Below the pieces are notes generated by a model. That model was not told where the DNA came from, ran no database searches, and saw only the letters and a program-made list of their open reading frames with translations. A DNA stretch of 64,000 nt from the NCBI RefSeq assembly GCF_963678635.1, contig NC_087068.1, positions 43,765,080 through 43,829,079 of the forward strand, read 5' to 3'. Position numbers and translations under genes: made by a program. The stretch is from Symsagittifera roscoffensis (Eukaryota > Xenacoelomorpha > Acoela > Convolutidae). This document shows positions 47,001-58,100 of this stretch, one piece after another; position 1 is the first letter of the stretch; each line of letters opens with the position of its first letter.

Positions 47001-50000
47001 AACTTTGAAATTAAGTTTGGATAAAAACGTTATTTTTTTGGTTTTAATATCTGGCTTCCGGCTAGTGGTAAGACATTAAATGTTTTAATATGTCTAAGTT
47101 AAAACTCAGCTAGGAGGTAGCTTTTATCCGGATGGCATGTTGAAGCATATGGTCTCTCAATTAAATCAGATCAGCTTTGAGGCTCTCTGGTGAAAAAAAT
47201 GTCGCGTTGGCTCGATGCGGAACGAAACAGAAATTGAGATCGAAGAAATTGAGATCAAATTGGGGTTTTCGGCAGAAATTGAGATCTGTTTTGGGTATTT
47301 GACAGGAGTTGAGATTGAATTAGGGGCAGGAGTTGAAATCAAACGTTTGGTATTTCAACTGGTAGCCGCTCATTTTAGTAATTGAGATTGAATTTGCTGG
47401 AGGCCTCCCATTAATTAAAAGATACAATGTAAAAAGCTATACATAACATAAAAGTAAATGAGTTCCACAAATAAAATGCGGTTTCCACTTAAATTTCACG
47501 GGTTCTATTTACAATTTGCGGATTCAGCTTGCAGTTTAAGGATTCTGCTTACAGTTGTGGATTCCGCATCAGCTCATTTTAATTTTACCCATGTCTTCTG
47601 ATTTGTTTGTGGATTCCACAAACTCTTCTGGGTTCCACAAATTCACACATTTGTGGAGCAATTTTGAGCGGTACAGTGTTTTAGGTATTTGTTTGTGGAA
47701 TCCAAAACAGCAAAAAAAGATTAAAGAAACGCATCAATGTTGCGGTATCTACGACAGACCTGAGTTTGGGCTGTTGCGGAATCCGCTTACAATGCAGAGA
47801 ATGCACAGTTTGGCCTCGTAATGATAAAGATGAGAGTAAACTCAAAATAAAATGTGTCAAACAGTTTTTTGATGTTCTGAAATATTGGAAAGAAAGAAAA
47901 AATACTTTTTTGGAGCCAAATTGGCAGTTTTTTAACAGGCATACTTTTAGCAAAATTGATTGCAGAATGAGTTTGTTTTGTATTTTGAGATCAGGAACTC
48001 GAAGTACTCAAATCATTTCAACAACTCGTTAAAATGGTCATTTAACCACGTACCACTAAATCTTCTTGGTTCGTATGAAGGTCGAGTCAATACCGGCAAA
48101 AAAATAACATTTTCATCGGAAAATGACAACATTAAACCCATTTTCAATTACACTGAAAACTGAAAGTTGATCTATGAGCTTGCCGAAAGTATTCCAGGAA
48201 TAGTTTGCTTAGAAAACAGAAATAAAAGAGCTTTTGAAATTTATGACCTTTTATCCACGAGGGAAAGGAACAATATGCGAATGTACAGCTCATCTCGGCA
48301 AACCGCTGTTGTGCCCCTGTTTAAGAACTACATGCAATTTTTTAATTTTGTTTTTCTGGGATCGGTATTTGATACATGGTTGCTCTGATAGAGTGACCCC
48401 TTTTTTTGCTTTACTAATTCAGAGACCTAAAAAAATATGTTGTTACGGATCAAAATTCCGTTTTTTGGCATGAGTCAATCAGGCAAGTATTTGGTTGTAA
48501 TCATGGTGAAAAATGTTGCAGTCACATTTATAGTTGAATAGATATAGGCCGGTAAAAAACTTTGAAGTTTTTCAAAAATTCTTGACTTCCTTCATAAATC
48601 ATCTGACTTCTTCAGAAACTTTAAGTTCTTTGCTCAAAAAATTTTCTTGTTCTCTAGAATTGTGTATTGTTGCCTGTTTTTTGAGATGAGGGTCGCTCAG
48701 TTCAAAACCTACTGTTTATTTGGCTCTTTGCTATATTTTTTAAAAACTTGTGGTGAAAATTCTCTTTGAGTCAAATATAAGAGGTACGTGAACTTGCCTG
48801 TCAATGGCCTATTTCAATTGACCATTTGTTTTTTGCACTTAAGAACTTTGAAATTAAGTTTGGATAAAAACGTTATTTTTTTGGTTTTAATATCTGGCTT
48901 CCGGCTAGTGGTAAGACATTAAATGTTTTAATATGTCTAAGTTAAAACTCAGCTAGGAGGTAGCTTTTATCCGGATGGCATGTTGAAGCATATGGTCTCT
49001 CAATTAAATCAGATCAGCTTTGAGGCTCTCTGGTGAAAAAAATGTCGCGTTGGCTCGATGCGGAACGAAACAGAAATTGAGATCGAAGAAATTGAGATCA
49101 AATTGGGGTTTTCGGCAGAAATTGAGATCTGTTTTGGGTATTTGACAGGAGTTGAGATTGAATTAGGGACAGGAGTTGAAATCAAACGTTTGGTATTTCA
49201 ACTGGTAGCCGCTCAATTTAGTAATTGAGATTGAATTTGCTGGAGGCCTCCCATTAATTAAAAGATACAATGTAAAAAGCTACATATAACATAAAGGTAA
49301 ATGAATTCCACAAATAAAATGCGGTTTCCACTTACATTTCACGGGTTCTATTTACAATTTGCGGATTCAGCTTGCAGTTTAAGGATTCTGCTTACAGTTG
49401 TGGATTCCGCATCAGCTCATTTTAATTTTACCCATGTCTTCTGATTTGTTTGTGGATTCCACAAACTCTTCTGGGTTCCACAAATTCACACATTTGTGGA
49501 GCAATTTTGAGCGGTAAAAATTTCTTTGCTCAAAAAATTTTCTTGTTCTCTAGAATTGTGTATTGTTGCCTGTGTTTTGAGATGAGGGTCGCTCAGTTCA
49601 AAACCTACTGTTTATTTGGCTCTTTGCTATATTTTTTAAAAACTTGTGGTGAAAATTCTCTTTGAGTCAAATATAAGAGGTACGTGAACTTGCCTGTCAA
49701 TGGCCTATTTCAATTGATATAAGTTTCAAGTTTCTTAATATAAATATGCATATGCAAGGTTTTTACAAAGCTCTTTGAAATATAGGCCTTAACATTGCTC
49801 GCGCTATGTCTCAACTGGTTCAACGCTGTTTTTGAATTTTCATTTAGCTTTTTTCCACACAATGTCATAATTAAAGAAATTTTGATCACTAAGGATATCG
49901 CGATTGACTTTGAAATTCAAATCAATTTGTTTGTGTCCTTGAATCAAAAAAAGGTACCTGAAAACGGCTTCTTTGACTTCCTCCGACCACATCAGTATTT

Positions 50001-50826
50001 GAAAGGACATTTCGTAACTCTTGGTTAGGGTATTCTCGATTACTGTAGCACTGTCTTTGAGAAGCAATCCAAGCGGCATTGTGTAATAGCGAGCTTGGTA
50101 CAAGTATGATAATTGGGTCTTATAGCAATGAAAATATGAAAGAAAATTAGTAGTCAAAAGTAGCGTTGACTCTTTTTTTCGAGACCATTTTTTGTCCAAA
50201 AATTTTTTTCCTAAGACGATTTGTCCAGAAGGGAAAGGTCTTACAAATATGCTGTTCAACTCGTCACGGAAAACCAACCTAGTCGATCAAGGGAGGTTAT
50301 CTTGCACAAATTTGCAAGAATCTTGCAAGATTCTTTGAAAGACTATGCATCTTTTTGAAAGATCTTGCAAGATTCTTTCAAGATGCTCTTAAATATCCTC
50401 TATCTTACAAGATCTTGCAGGATAATGCTTATTTCCAAGAATCGTGCGAGGTCTTGCAAGATAACCTTCCTTGATTGAAGAGTTCGCTGTTGTGCCCCTG
50501 CTTATGAACTTCATACAATTTTTGTTCTTTTTTTCAGGGCTGGGTAATTCTGCGTTACCGTCAAGAAACGAGCTCGAATATCTGTCTTTCGCTTAAGAGG
50601 CGAAGACGTAACCCTTTCACCACCACTCAACTTTGCGTTTCATAATCATCGCTATAAAACCTCCAATCATACTTCTACTCGAACCTTTGGTTTCATGTTT
50701 CCACACTGAAATATGGGCATTGCCAAATGGAACACTAGCCGCACTATTTGGTGAAAGTTGGATATCCCAATAACCATCGCTTAATGCTGACACCAAAATC
50801 ATAAAAGTTATTGGCAGAAATAACAT
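42908..50826 (-). CDS. Secreted protein with CPxGF C-terminal motif (span, 3' end not found)
   Basis: Three exons join with matching phases: 50826-50621, 50278-49958 and 44076-42908, giving about 565 codons. Residues 1-18 (MLFLPITFMILVSALSDG) look like a signal peptide. The middle holds no domain I can name. It includes FVRPFPSGQIVLGKKF, YYTMPLGLLLKDS, a VFWDPGWARPDKL block and a glycine/phenylalanine-rich NFGFNGFSFGY segment. Near the end come VKPTKLFRINL, a coiled coil (RLTDRLNQLEQKV onward), then ICLLKNGNCPLG at the donor. From memory this order resembles large secreted invertebrate proteins of unknown function. Some of these end in a Cys-rich CPxGF domain as in apextrin-like proteins, but that link is tentative. 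The final exon(s) should lie below 42908 or may be lost. Confidence 0.7.
45668..45749 (-). tRNA. tRNA-Ser(GCT)-like gene, diverged
   Basis: An 82-nt minus-strand sequence folds as a class II tRNA. The acceptor stem GACAGGG/CTCTATC has one mismatch. The D arm is GCGGAGTTGTTAAGGC, and the anticodon loop CTGCTAA (anticodon GCT) sits on a stem with one mismatch. A long variable arm follows, then a T loop TTCGAAT on a wobble-rich stem. The discriminator is G, as in serine tRNAs, and a T-run terminator follows. The many wobble pairs and mismatches suggest a diverged or pseudo-tRNA. It lies inside a 2.6-kb TIR element. Confidence 0.6.
46521..47672 (+). repeat. Segmental duplication, copy 1 (1.15 kb)
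   Basis: Nearly identical to 48364-49515 at a constant offset of 1843 bp, with only scattered substitutions (for example ATGTTCCAG versus ATGTTGCAG). It contains imperfect GAAATTGAGATC repeats at the 47.22-47.36 kb position. Confidence 0.85.
47955..48388 (+). pseudogene. Possible decayed coding sequence, unidentified
   Basis: One frame stays open for about 140 codons except for a TGA at 48161-48163. It reads NEFVLYFEIRNSKYSNHF, LLGSYEGRVNTGKK, LIYELAESIPGIVCLENR, and then runs into the duplicated segment. Composition looks protein-like, and part of it (AVVPLFKNYMQF) recurs as AVVPLLMNFIQF in the + strand at about 50.49 kb. I cannot name a family. It lies in an intron on the opposite strand. 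Confidence 0.25.
48364..49515 (+). repeat. Segmental duplication, copy 2
   Basis: Starts GGTATTTGATACATGGTTGC and ends GCAATTTTGAGCGGTA, as copy 1 does. The direct orientation and constant offset imply a recent tandem duplication. Confidence 0.85.
49523..49720 (+). repeat. Segmental duplication, partial copy 3
   Basis: CTTTGCTCAAAAAATTTTCT through CAATGGCCTATTTCAATTGA matches 48626-48826. It starts abruptly after copy 2 and ends before the rest of the unit. Confidence 0.8.
49958..50278 (-). CDS. Secreted protein exon 2
   Basis: The acceptor is GACTAG and the donor TTTTCAG|GTACC. The frame runs LVFRDELNSIFVRPFPSG through YYTMPLGLLLKDS to EEVKEAVF. The donor leaves AG, completed by the G that opens exon 3 to give arginine (VFRYIRSN). 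The acceptor lies only about 10 bases from a 188-bp foldback element that fills much of intron 1. Confidence 0.7.
50287..50474. mobile_element. Foldback MITE in intron 1 of the secreted-protein gene
   Basis: TCAAGGGAGGTTATCTTGCA at the left is inverted as TGCAAGATAACCTTCCTTGA at the right. The interior is built of ATCTTGCAAGATTCTTT-like palindromic repeats. The host intron is only about 340 bp, and the left end lies about 9 bases from the exon 2 acceptor. Confidence 0.65.
50621..50826 (-). CDS. Secreted protein exon 1 (signal peptide)
   Basis: I chose the ATG at 50826; a TTG nine bases upstream is unlikely to be used. The hydrophobic leader is followed by DGYWDIQLSPNSAASVPFGN and SVWKHETKGSSRS, ending KRKVEW. 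The donor TGGTG|GTGAAA leaves two bases that combine with the first G of exon 2. Without splicing the frame stops two codons later. Confidence 0.65.
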
Positions 50827-50829
50827 TTT

Positions 50830-51940
50830 AGTCAATTTAAAATGTATAGATCAGGGCCCAACCACTAGTAAAGGGTTGTCTCGGGTTAATTATTTCTACA
50901 AACTAATTTTTGGGCAAAAGATTTTTTTCAGGTAAATTTTAGCGATCTTAACAAAAGGAAGAGATCTAATTTGTGTTCCAAACGCAGATAAAATACCTCC
51001 CAAAACTCAACTAAATTTCTTGACAATGAAAATACAAAATCCGAATTCCAAATAATAACGCCTTTTTTTTTAAGATAACAGTCCACTTCTGGCAAACAAG
51101 TAAAAATTGCATTTCTTGGTAACACAAGATTATTTTCAGATAATAAAGTTGATCTAACCTTTGCTCAGACATGAAAGGTTTGCAAATTTGAGGTATGTTT
51201 CTTTCAAAACATTAGATCTATGTCTGTTAAATTGATGACTTTTTGAAAAATTGCTCATGCCGAATTGACTGATTTAAAATTGTACTTAACAGTGTTGCGT
51301 GAAAATTCCCTAACATTCCAAATTCATAACTTGATTTTCCGTATCAAAAAGATAATATTTGGCTTTGCAATTCATTAATTCGCTAAAAACATCTTCAGCC
51401 AAAATCAAAATGTTTTTTTTTTCAAAACCTATTTGACAGCATTTTCTTGGAAAAATTCTTCTCTAAACTTTAAAACTTGACTTTCAGTATCAAATTGCTA
51501 TTTAAAAACTCTTTTCAAACTTATAAAATTTGAAATTTTTTTTAAAAAAATGCTAATCTCTTAACAAATGGATTAAATAAAGTGTATCCTACTGTTGTTT
51601 TGGAAAAATCCCCAAACCTCTTAAACTCGAAATTTGATTTCAGTAATAAAAAAAAATATTTTAAATTTTGTCTATTCAAAAAAACTTTTAATACAAGTAT
51701 TACAAAAAAGTCATACAACTTAGTTCCATTTTGGAAACGTGAAGAAATAATTTTTCCGTGCCAGACAGTTGTGTACCAGATATTTGTGTCCCAGACAAAA
51801 TTGTCCTATCGAGCTGAAAAATACCCAGACAAAACATCCCCAGTCATTTGTGTCCCAAACATGTGAAGCTTCAAAGAGCGATTTTTTTGTCAGCTCGCCA
51901 ATAAAAATAACCTAAAATTTAACAATATTGCAGTATCAGA
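50830..51940. other. 5' flank of the secreted-protein gene; no gene seen
   Basis: AT-rich. The promoter of the minus-strand gene should lie in the first part, but no clear TATA/initiator arrangement stands out from the background. A weak CCCAGACAxAAxTGTCC-type repeat starts near 51.76 kb. Confidence 0.4.
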
Positions 51941-51942
51941 AC

Positions 51943-52510
51943 TAGGCCAATTTTGTTTCGGACACAAATGTCTCAGAGAGTTTCAACGTGGACTATTTTG
52001 ACCGGGACACAAATGTCTATGCACCATTTTTTCCTGCTCGGCGAGATCAAGAAACCCGGATTTAAAGCAAAAACATTTGAGGATCTTCTACTGTTTTATC
52101 TCCTTTATCTATAATTATGTTTCTTTTGAGCAAATTTTGCCTGCTTTGTTCAATTATCGCAAAAAATTCATTGGATCGATCACCCAATTAAGACACATTT
52201 TTCTCGTATTCAACTGTCTGCAAATAATAAGTAGACTTCAAAGCTAATGAACAGATCTCGTGGGGTGCATGTCTGAAGAACCCTGAAGAACCGCATTTGA
52301 TTTAAAACAATCCTGAAGCGTCTGAATTGTTGAAATGACGAAGATCACGTATTATTTCATCATAGCGTAGGATATTTCTAGAAATATTTAAAATGACCTA
52401 ATTTAAAATTATCCTGGTGATATGCTCTCAGAGGCCGCGCTTAGTTTATTGTGCTTTTTTAAATGCAAATGAACTATACTGCTGATTTTCAAATTGTGGA
52501 ATTTGAAATC
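51943..52510 (+). repeat. Diverged direct repeat, copy 1
   Basis: Shares with copy 2 CAATTTTGTxTCGGACACAA, CGGGACACAAATGTCTATGC, TCGGCGAGATCAA, CTACTGTTTTATCTCCTTTA and CTGATTTTCAAATT. No coding frame is conserved between the copies. Confidence 0.6.
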
Positions 52511-52954
52511 TAATATATATATATTTTTTAATTTAATAAATCAATCTATCATAGTTGAATTCCCGAGGAAGCAATGGATCCGCTGAAGAAACCACCAGCA
52601 ACAATTAAATGAGAGGTTTGTAGATACTATCAGCCTAGTGAGTCAGCCACCTGGAAAACCACCAGCAATGGGAGCTAGACGTTTTTTGTTTTCTATCAAG
52701 AACAAAATCATAGCCCAAATTAGATCAAATCATGTTTTTTGCAGTTTTGAAAAGAAGTCTTGATTTTTTGATAAACATTTTTATAACATCAAACATGTTT
52801 GCGCAAACATATTACCATTGACTTACCATGAACCGAAAAAACTTGAAAGCAAAGCTGCTTTCTACATGTAATACATCATTGACATTTACCAACTAGAAAA
52901 CGCGCCGAGGTTTTATTCAAAAACCCTATAGATTTCCTCACAAAAACATCAGAA

Positions 52955-53530
52955 TTAGGGCAATTTTGTCTCGGACACAAAGGTCTCAAAATTTTTCACC
53001 TTTTAGAGCCCAATTTTTTCCGGGACACAAATGTCTATGCACCAATTTTTCCTTCTCGGCGAGATCAACAGACCCGGACTAAGAGCAAAAATACTTGAGG
53101 ATCTGCTACTGTTTTATCTCCTTTATCAACAATTTTGTTTATTTTTGAGGAAAATTTTGCCTCCTTTGTTCAATTGTCGCAAAAAATCCATTGGATTGAT
53201 CACGCAATCGGAGACACAATTTTCTCGTATTCAATTGTCTGCAATTAAAAAGAAGACTGTAAAGCTAATGAATATATCTAGTGAGGCACATTTCTGAAAA
53301 ACCGCATCATAATTAAAACATCTTCAAGCGTCTGAACTCTTGAACTGACAAAGAATCACCAACTATTTCATCATAGCGTAGGATGCTTCTAGATTGATTT
53401 AGAATGACCAAGAAATAAAATTTTTGAATACTGCAAAAAATCCTGGTGACATGCTCTCTGAGCTGCGCAGAATTTTTTGTTCTTATTTGAACACAAATTA
53501 TCAAAACTGCTGATTTTCAAATTAAGGAGT
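52955..53530 (+). repeat. Diverged direct repeat, copy 2
   Basis: About 1.0 kb downstream of copy 1 in the same orientation, with numerous substitutions and indels. The intervening segment has CACCAGCAA repeats near 52.6 kb but no recognisable gene. Confidence 0.6.
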
Positions 53531-54770
53531 CTGAAAAATTAAAATAATTTTCAGTGCTGAATTTTCAATGTTTTTTGGCCAAGGAGATTTTGATATTTTT
53601 TGTTTGCCTTTTTTGCTTTTTAAAGCTAGTTTATACCATTTTTGTTTCTCTTGTGCTTGCAAAGTTTATATTCACTTCTTTACTGAAAACTTTTTAAACA
53701 ATTAACAAACAATTAGGCATGGAAATTAAAAATTATTTGGCTGAAAGCGAAACCTTTTTTGCAGAAGGATGATTTATTTTGAAAAATAATTATATCTTTT
53801 GAGCTGTGTTGTGATTAGCTTTTCAAATAAAAATTAAGCTATTAGCAAGTAATTATGTTTTAATTTATGCTATGTTTATTGGACAAAATTGATGGTTAAA
53901 GCTTAAATTCAGTTTTTATTATTAATTAAAACTGAGAAAAAATTCTTTTCGCCATGAGGCTGTATATTTAGTTTGTATTTTTAGCTGTTTCAAAAATTTC
54001 AGCAGTTATATAATCTTGAATCTATAAACTAACATTTTTTTCAATGCAAGCCAACTCTTGAAATAATTAGATTTTGAAAAAGCAAGACTGATGACGAGAA
54101 CAGATGCTGATACAGTACGGTAAGTGTTTAAAAGTAGACGCCTGCAATGAAGTTCCATGGATATTAATCGATTATAATGGGTTTTGTTGTCTGTCTCCAA
54201 AAACTAAAATCATCGATAATAATTAGAAAAATCTAAAATCATCGGGTTTGAGTAATGCAGAAAAAGCTGCAAGTATTGATTGATTTCAAATGGATTTCAA
54301 ATGGATTATAATCGTTTTGTTCTCTCGAAAAATAATGGATTTTAACCGATTGCATGGTCCCAAAGTGTAATAATAATTGATTACATTTGCAACAATTTTG
54401 ACGATGAAAATCGATTACAATCATTGATTATCCATGAAACCTCGCAGCGGGCGTGTTCCTCACTTTTGCTCATATGGCTTCCTTTTCTATTTTGATACTT
54501 TCGCATATAAAGATAATTAGAAAATGCGCCAGGTACTTTATAGAGTTTCAAATAATCATACCGAAACTTAATATACGCTTGCAATTAAAAATATTATACG
54601 CCGGTAATTGACATCACGCAGCTCTTCTTGGGCGAATTTTTTAAAAAAAAAAACACTTGAATTAATAAATACTTATCTATAGTAATAAGGAACGATGTAA
54701 ATTTGAAATAATTAATGAAAAACTTACATGTAAGATGAATTGAGAAACAACTTTTAAAAATGTTCTACAG
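53531..54770. other. No gene seen; repeat at 54.24-54.46 kb
   Basis: AT-rich spacer downstream of the DEG/ENaC gene. 54245-54460 is a second copy of the ATTATAATCGATT-motif repeat at 41440-41710. Confidence 0.5.
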
Positions 54771-54773
54771 TTT

Positions 54774-54779
54774 TTTATT
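54774..54779 (-). terminator. Poly(A) signal of the DEG/ENaC gene
   Basis: Minus-strand AATAAA about 35 bases downstream of the channel stop codon. Confidence 0.45.
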
Positions 54780-54812
54780 CTACAACACGAAATTGTAATA
54801 CGAAAGTTAGAA

Positions 54813-55189
54813 TTAGCCTGCGGAAACTTTTGAAGAAGCCCAAATTTTGAAATCACAAATGACATGCAGAATATCCCAGAAGAAAAACGCCAGCTCAAAT
54901 GACGACATTAAACTGGCTCCCATCATCACTCCACATAGTCCTCCGAAAGCCCCGATTGTGTCAATCAGAGAATATTTGAGAGTCATTTTCATTTTTGTTT
55001 CGACCAAACTCAAAAAGTTCATCTCCAACTCTAATCCGTTTTCTCTCCAGCTTTCATAAGAAAGATTCTTCGGTGATCTGTTTCTGAGCATCAAATTGTA
55101 AGCAGACTTTGAGGGAAATTTGGTTGTGGTCATTTTTGTGGTATAATCGGAAAAACTGCACTGCGGATTGCATTTTTGATTGCAAATAT
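54813..55189 (-). CDS. DEG/ENaC last exon: Cys-rich end, TM2, C terminus
   Basis: The acceptor is TACTGTAG. It encodes ICNQKCNPQCSFSDYTTK, a FPS motif, a helical segment, then TM2 with GAFGGLCGVMMGASLMSS and a short tail ending SSKVSAG and TAA. The cytosolic tail is short and has no PY motif. AATAAA on the minus strand lies at 54774-54779, about 35 bases after the stop. Confidence 0.85.
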
Positions 55190-58100
55190 CTACAGTAAAA
55201 TACAGAATTTGTGGTAGATAGCTCAGATTTTAAAATGAGTTTTCGTCTGAGTTTTCGACGGATAAACATTACGAGGCCAAACTGTGCATTCTGTGCATTG
55301 CAAGCGGATTCCGAAATATAGAGATAAAATTGAACACAATGATCATGTTTGTTAAAATACGTCTACAAATTTTTCCTGAAAAGTTCTTTTTCTGTTCATA
55401 CATTCCCGGGTTGACCCCCATAGACCGAAGGTGCTAATCATACGTAATCATCCAAAAAGTAAGCTTATGAAAAAATGCGATTCATACAAATTTCATACAT
55501 TTTTACTAAAATGGTGTAATCGAATTTTATAAGAACTTTCTTTATTGTTTTGAGTCGGTGTATCGTCATAAATAAAAAGAGATATTAAAATGCAACTACA
55601 AACTTTGAACTCTTCAGGGGTTTAGAATGATAGGGCGCCACAATCGCGTCTTTATAAATGTAATTTTTTCCTATACTTTTTTGTATGTGTTAACAAATAG
55701 TGATCATTTTATCAATAATAACCGTTTGCCAGATCGCGTTGATAACTGCAAAACAGAAGCTCGAAGTTACTGCATATAACGGTAATATCTTTGGTGATCA
55801 ATGTTGAGCCCCCTGGAAGACACTGGCATTGCTGTAACTCCTCCAGAGCAAAGCACTCCTGCACACAACTCTGATACGAATACGGCGTCGAGCTGTTTCT
55901 GAGATGTCCGATTTGACCTACAGTATTTATGCTCGAGGTTATCGCCCTTGAAAAGTTCACGCGCTAACTCATCCATTTCAATTATAAATACAAAAAAATC
56001 TAAAGAAAGAGCGTAACTGCCATTTTAAAAACAGGGATCAATTTTTGTGCAACTTCAATTATCGTTTCATTTAGCATTTTAAACTTCTGCTATGAATTTC
56101 AATCGAAAAGGTACTTCTTGCATGAAACAAGAAAAATCGGCGAAGTTTGCTTTCTTTAAACAAATTTCGACGTTCTAATCTGCCATTTTTAACGTAAGTT
56201 TTTAATGTTATCTGAGATATATCGATGTCTTGAGCTCAAATTTTAATACTGTTTCTTACAAAGGTCTTTTTTTTCATTAAATTTCGGAGTTTGTGTAATG
56301 CCAATTAAAGACATTTAACGCGCGATGTATCTCGTGCTGTTGGCGTGTAGACGTTGATTTAATCCGGTTCAAAAAACATTCCATATTGAATTAAAGCAAG
56401 GTGCTTGGATGCATTAGATTCAATTTTTATTTTCATCAGCTCTTTATAACAAAAACGATTTCGTAGCCGTTACGGAGCAGTCGTAACTTTGAAGGATTTG
56501 ACCGATGCGAGTAGGACGTCAAACATACATTTGTCTCACCGCATTTCAAAAATCGATTGTATGAAACCCATCTAGACACGATTTTATTCGGCATATTACA
56601 ATGGATTATATTATCTAAAAATGGTTTTAGTGCCTAGAAATGCATTTTTTTTTGCTGTAGAAAATCTGTGAAATCTTTCAAAATCTGTATAAAGACAACC
56701 ATATTGCCTTAAAATGGATTATATTGTCACGAAAAAGGATCTTTTTGTTTTATAAACATACTTTTTTAAATGCCAAAAACAAAAACTTTGAGCCTCAATC
56801 AGCATATTTTATTGGTGGCTTTTGGTTAAAAAAGAACCAGAAAATCGAACTCAAAATACTTTTCTCAGTGTTTGAGTGAGCTAAACCCACTTGAGGAGAG
56901 CTGCTTACCGCAAACCATAAGTTTCACGAGATCAGAAAAATTTTGTAACCTAAGGGCTCGCGCGTTGATTAAAAATAACTTTATGCGAAGTTTCTGTAAA
57001 TGCTTTTTAAGATGAACCTATGTAGATGGTTTTCAAAAATATATAAAAACAAAAAAAATGTTTGAAGCATACTAGAAATATTTCGTTTGGATACAAAAAA
57101 CTCCATGCCAAACTGAAAATCAATTCATTTTAAAAAAACCTAGCATAAAAAAATAATTCAAAAGTTGCCTGAAACCAAAAATCAGACAAATTTTCACGAC
57201 ACTGAGACAAAAATTTTAGGCTATTCGATTGAAAAAATTATTGCAATCTTTTATACTGGACGCATTAGGAGTGTTGTTTGAAGTACTTGATCTCGTGCAA
57301 AACAAAATGACAGTTTAGGCCATAGTTTGGCTCAATTGAACATTCTATTTCTCATTCTCGCATAGGCCGGAAGAGCGGTGGGGGCATAGATCAAAGAGGT
57401 CTTGAGATATTTTTTGTAAGTGGGGTATAGTTCAGTTGAGATAATTTTTTAAAACTGTTTTCAATTGCTGGAAGTTATAAGATTGTCAAAAAATGTAGAA
57501 AGTAGAAATTCAACAAACAAAACTGAAAATATGATATCTACAAATTTACTGGTCTTTGACCTGCAATTTTCAGCTTGAATGAATTTAAAATCATTTTACG
57601 AACTTAAATGGATTTTAAATCCATTTAAATCGATCTTTTTCAGTACTAATCCGTTTTTGTCTGTGCGGGAAAAGTAATTTACAAATATTTGATATTGATT
57701 TCAAAATGTTTGTTTGATCTTCTATATTATTGCAATAAGCAGGTCCTTTAAGTTTTTTTGAGAGTTGCTGGGTAGTTGTTTTTTGAGAGTTGTTTTTTTT
57801 TTCGCCCACTAATTGTAAAAAAAATTGTCTTAATCTAAACTATCAACCCCCATAAATTCACGCAAAATGAATACATGTAAAATGCACTTCTAATTTTGAG
57901 CTCAGTTCAAGTTTTAACTCAAACTGTCGAAAGTTGCTCTTTAAAAAACTCAAAATTCGTCAGGGAAAAATTACTCCGAGGGAACAAACTTTCCTCCGGC
58001 TAAGAGAAATTTGTCTATATGATATAACTCTTATGATGCAAATTGCCTCAGCTTGCGAGTTATGTTTTTTTTTGTTTCTCGTATTAGAACTTATCCGTAC

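Larger units (their letters stand above)
45201..47822 (-). mobile_element. ATTACGAGG-family long element, 2.6 kb
   Basis: Left end ATTACGAGGCCAAACTGTGC, right end GCACAGTTTGGCCTCGTAAT. Both subterminal regions match the 200-bp MITE at 36207 in reverse orientation: GTTCCTGGATTCCAGAGACA near the left, GCGGAATCCGCTTACAATGC near the right. The MITE therefore looks like an internal-deletion derivative. The interior holds the tRNA-Ser-like gene and one copy of the duplicated segment. I recognise no transposase. The boundaries could also be two separate MITE ends. Confidence 0.5.
44077..49957 (-). other. Intron 2 of the secreted-protein gene, 5.9 kb
   Basis: Bounded by GTACC (donor) and TTTACAG (acceptor). 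It holds the ATTACGAGG-family 2.6-kb element, a tRNA-Ser-like gene, and a 1.15-kb duplication plus a third partial copy. Confidence 0.6.

Noticed and set aside
48167-48388. Fucosyltransferase or other glycosyltransferase fragment
   Set aside because: I tried to match the frame to known glycosyltransferase motifs and found no convincing one.
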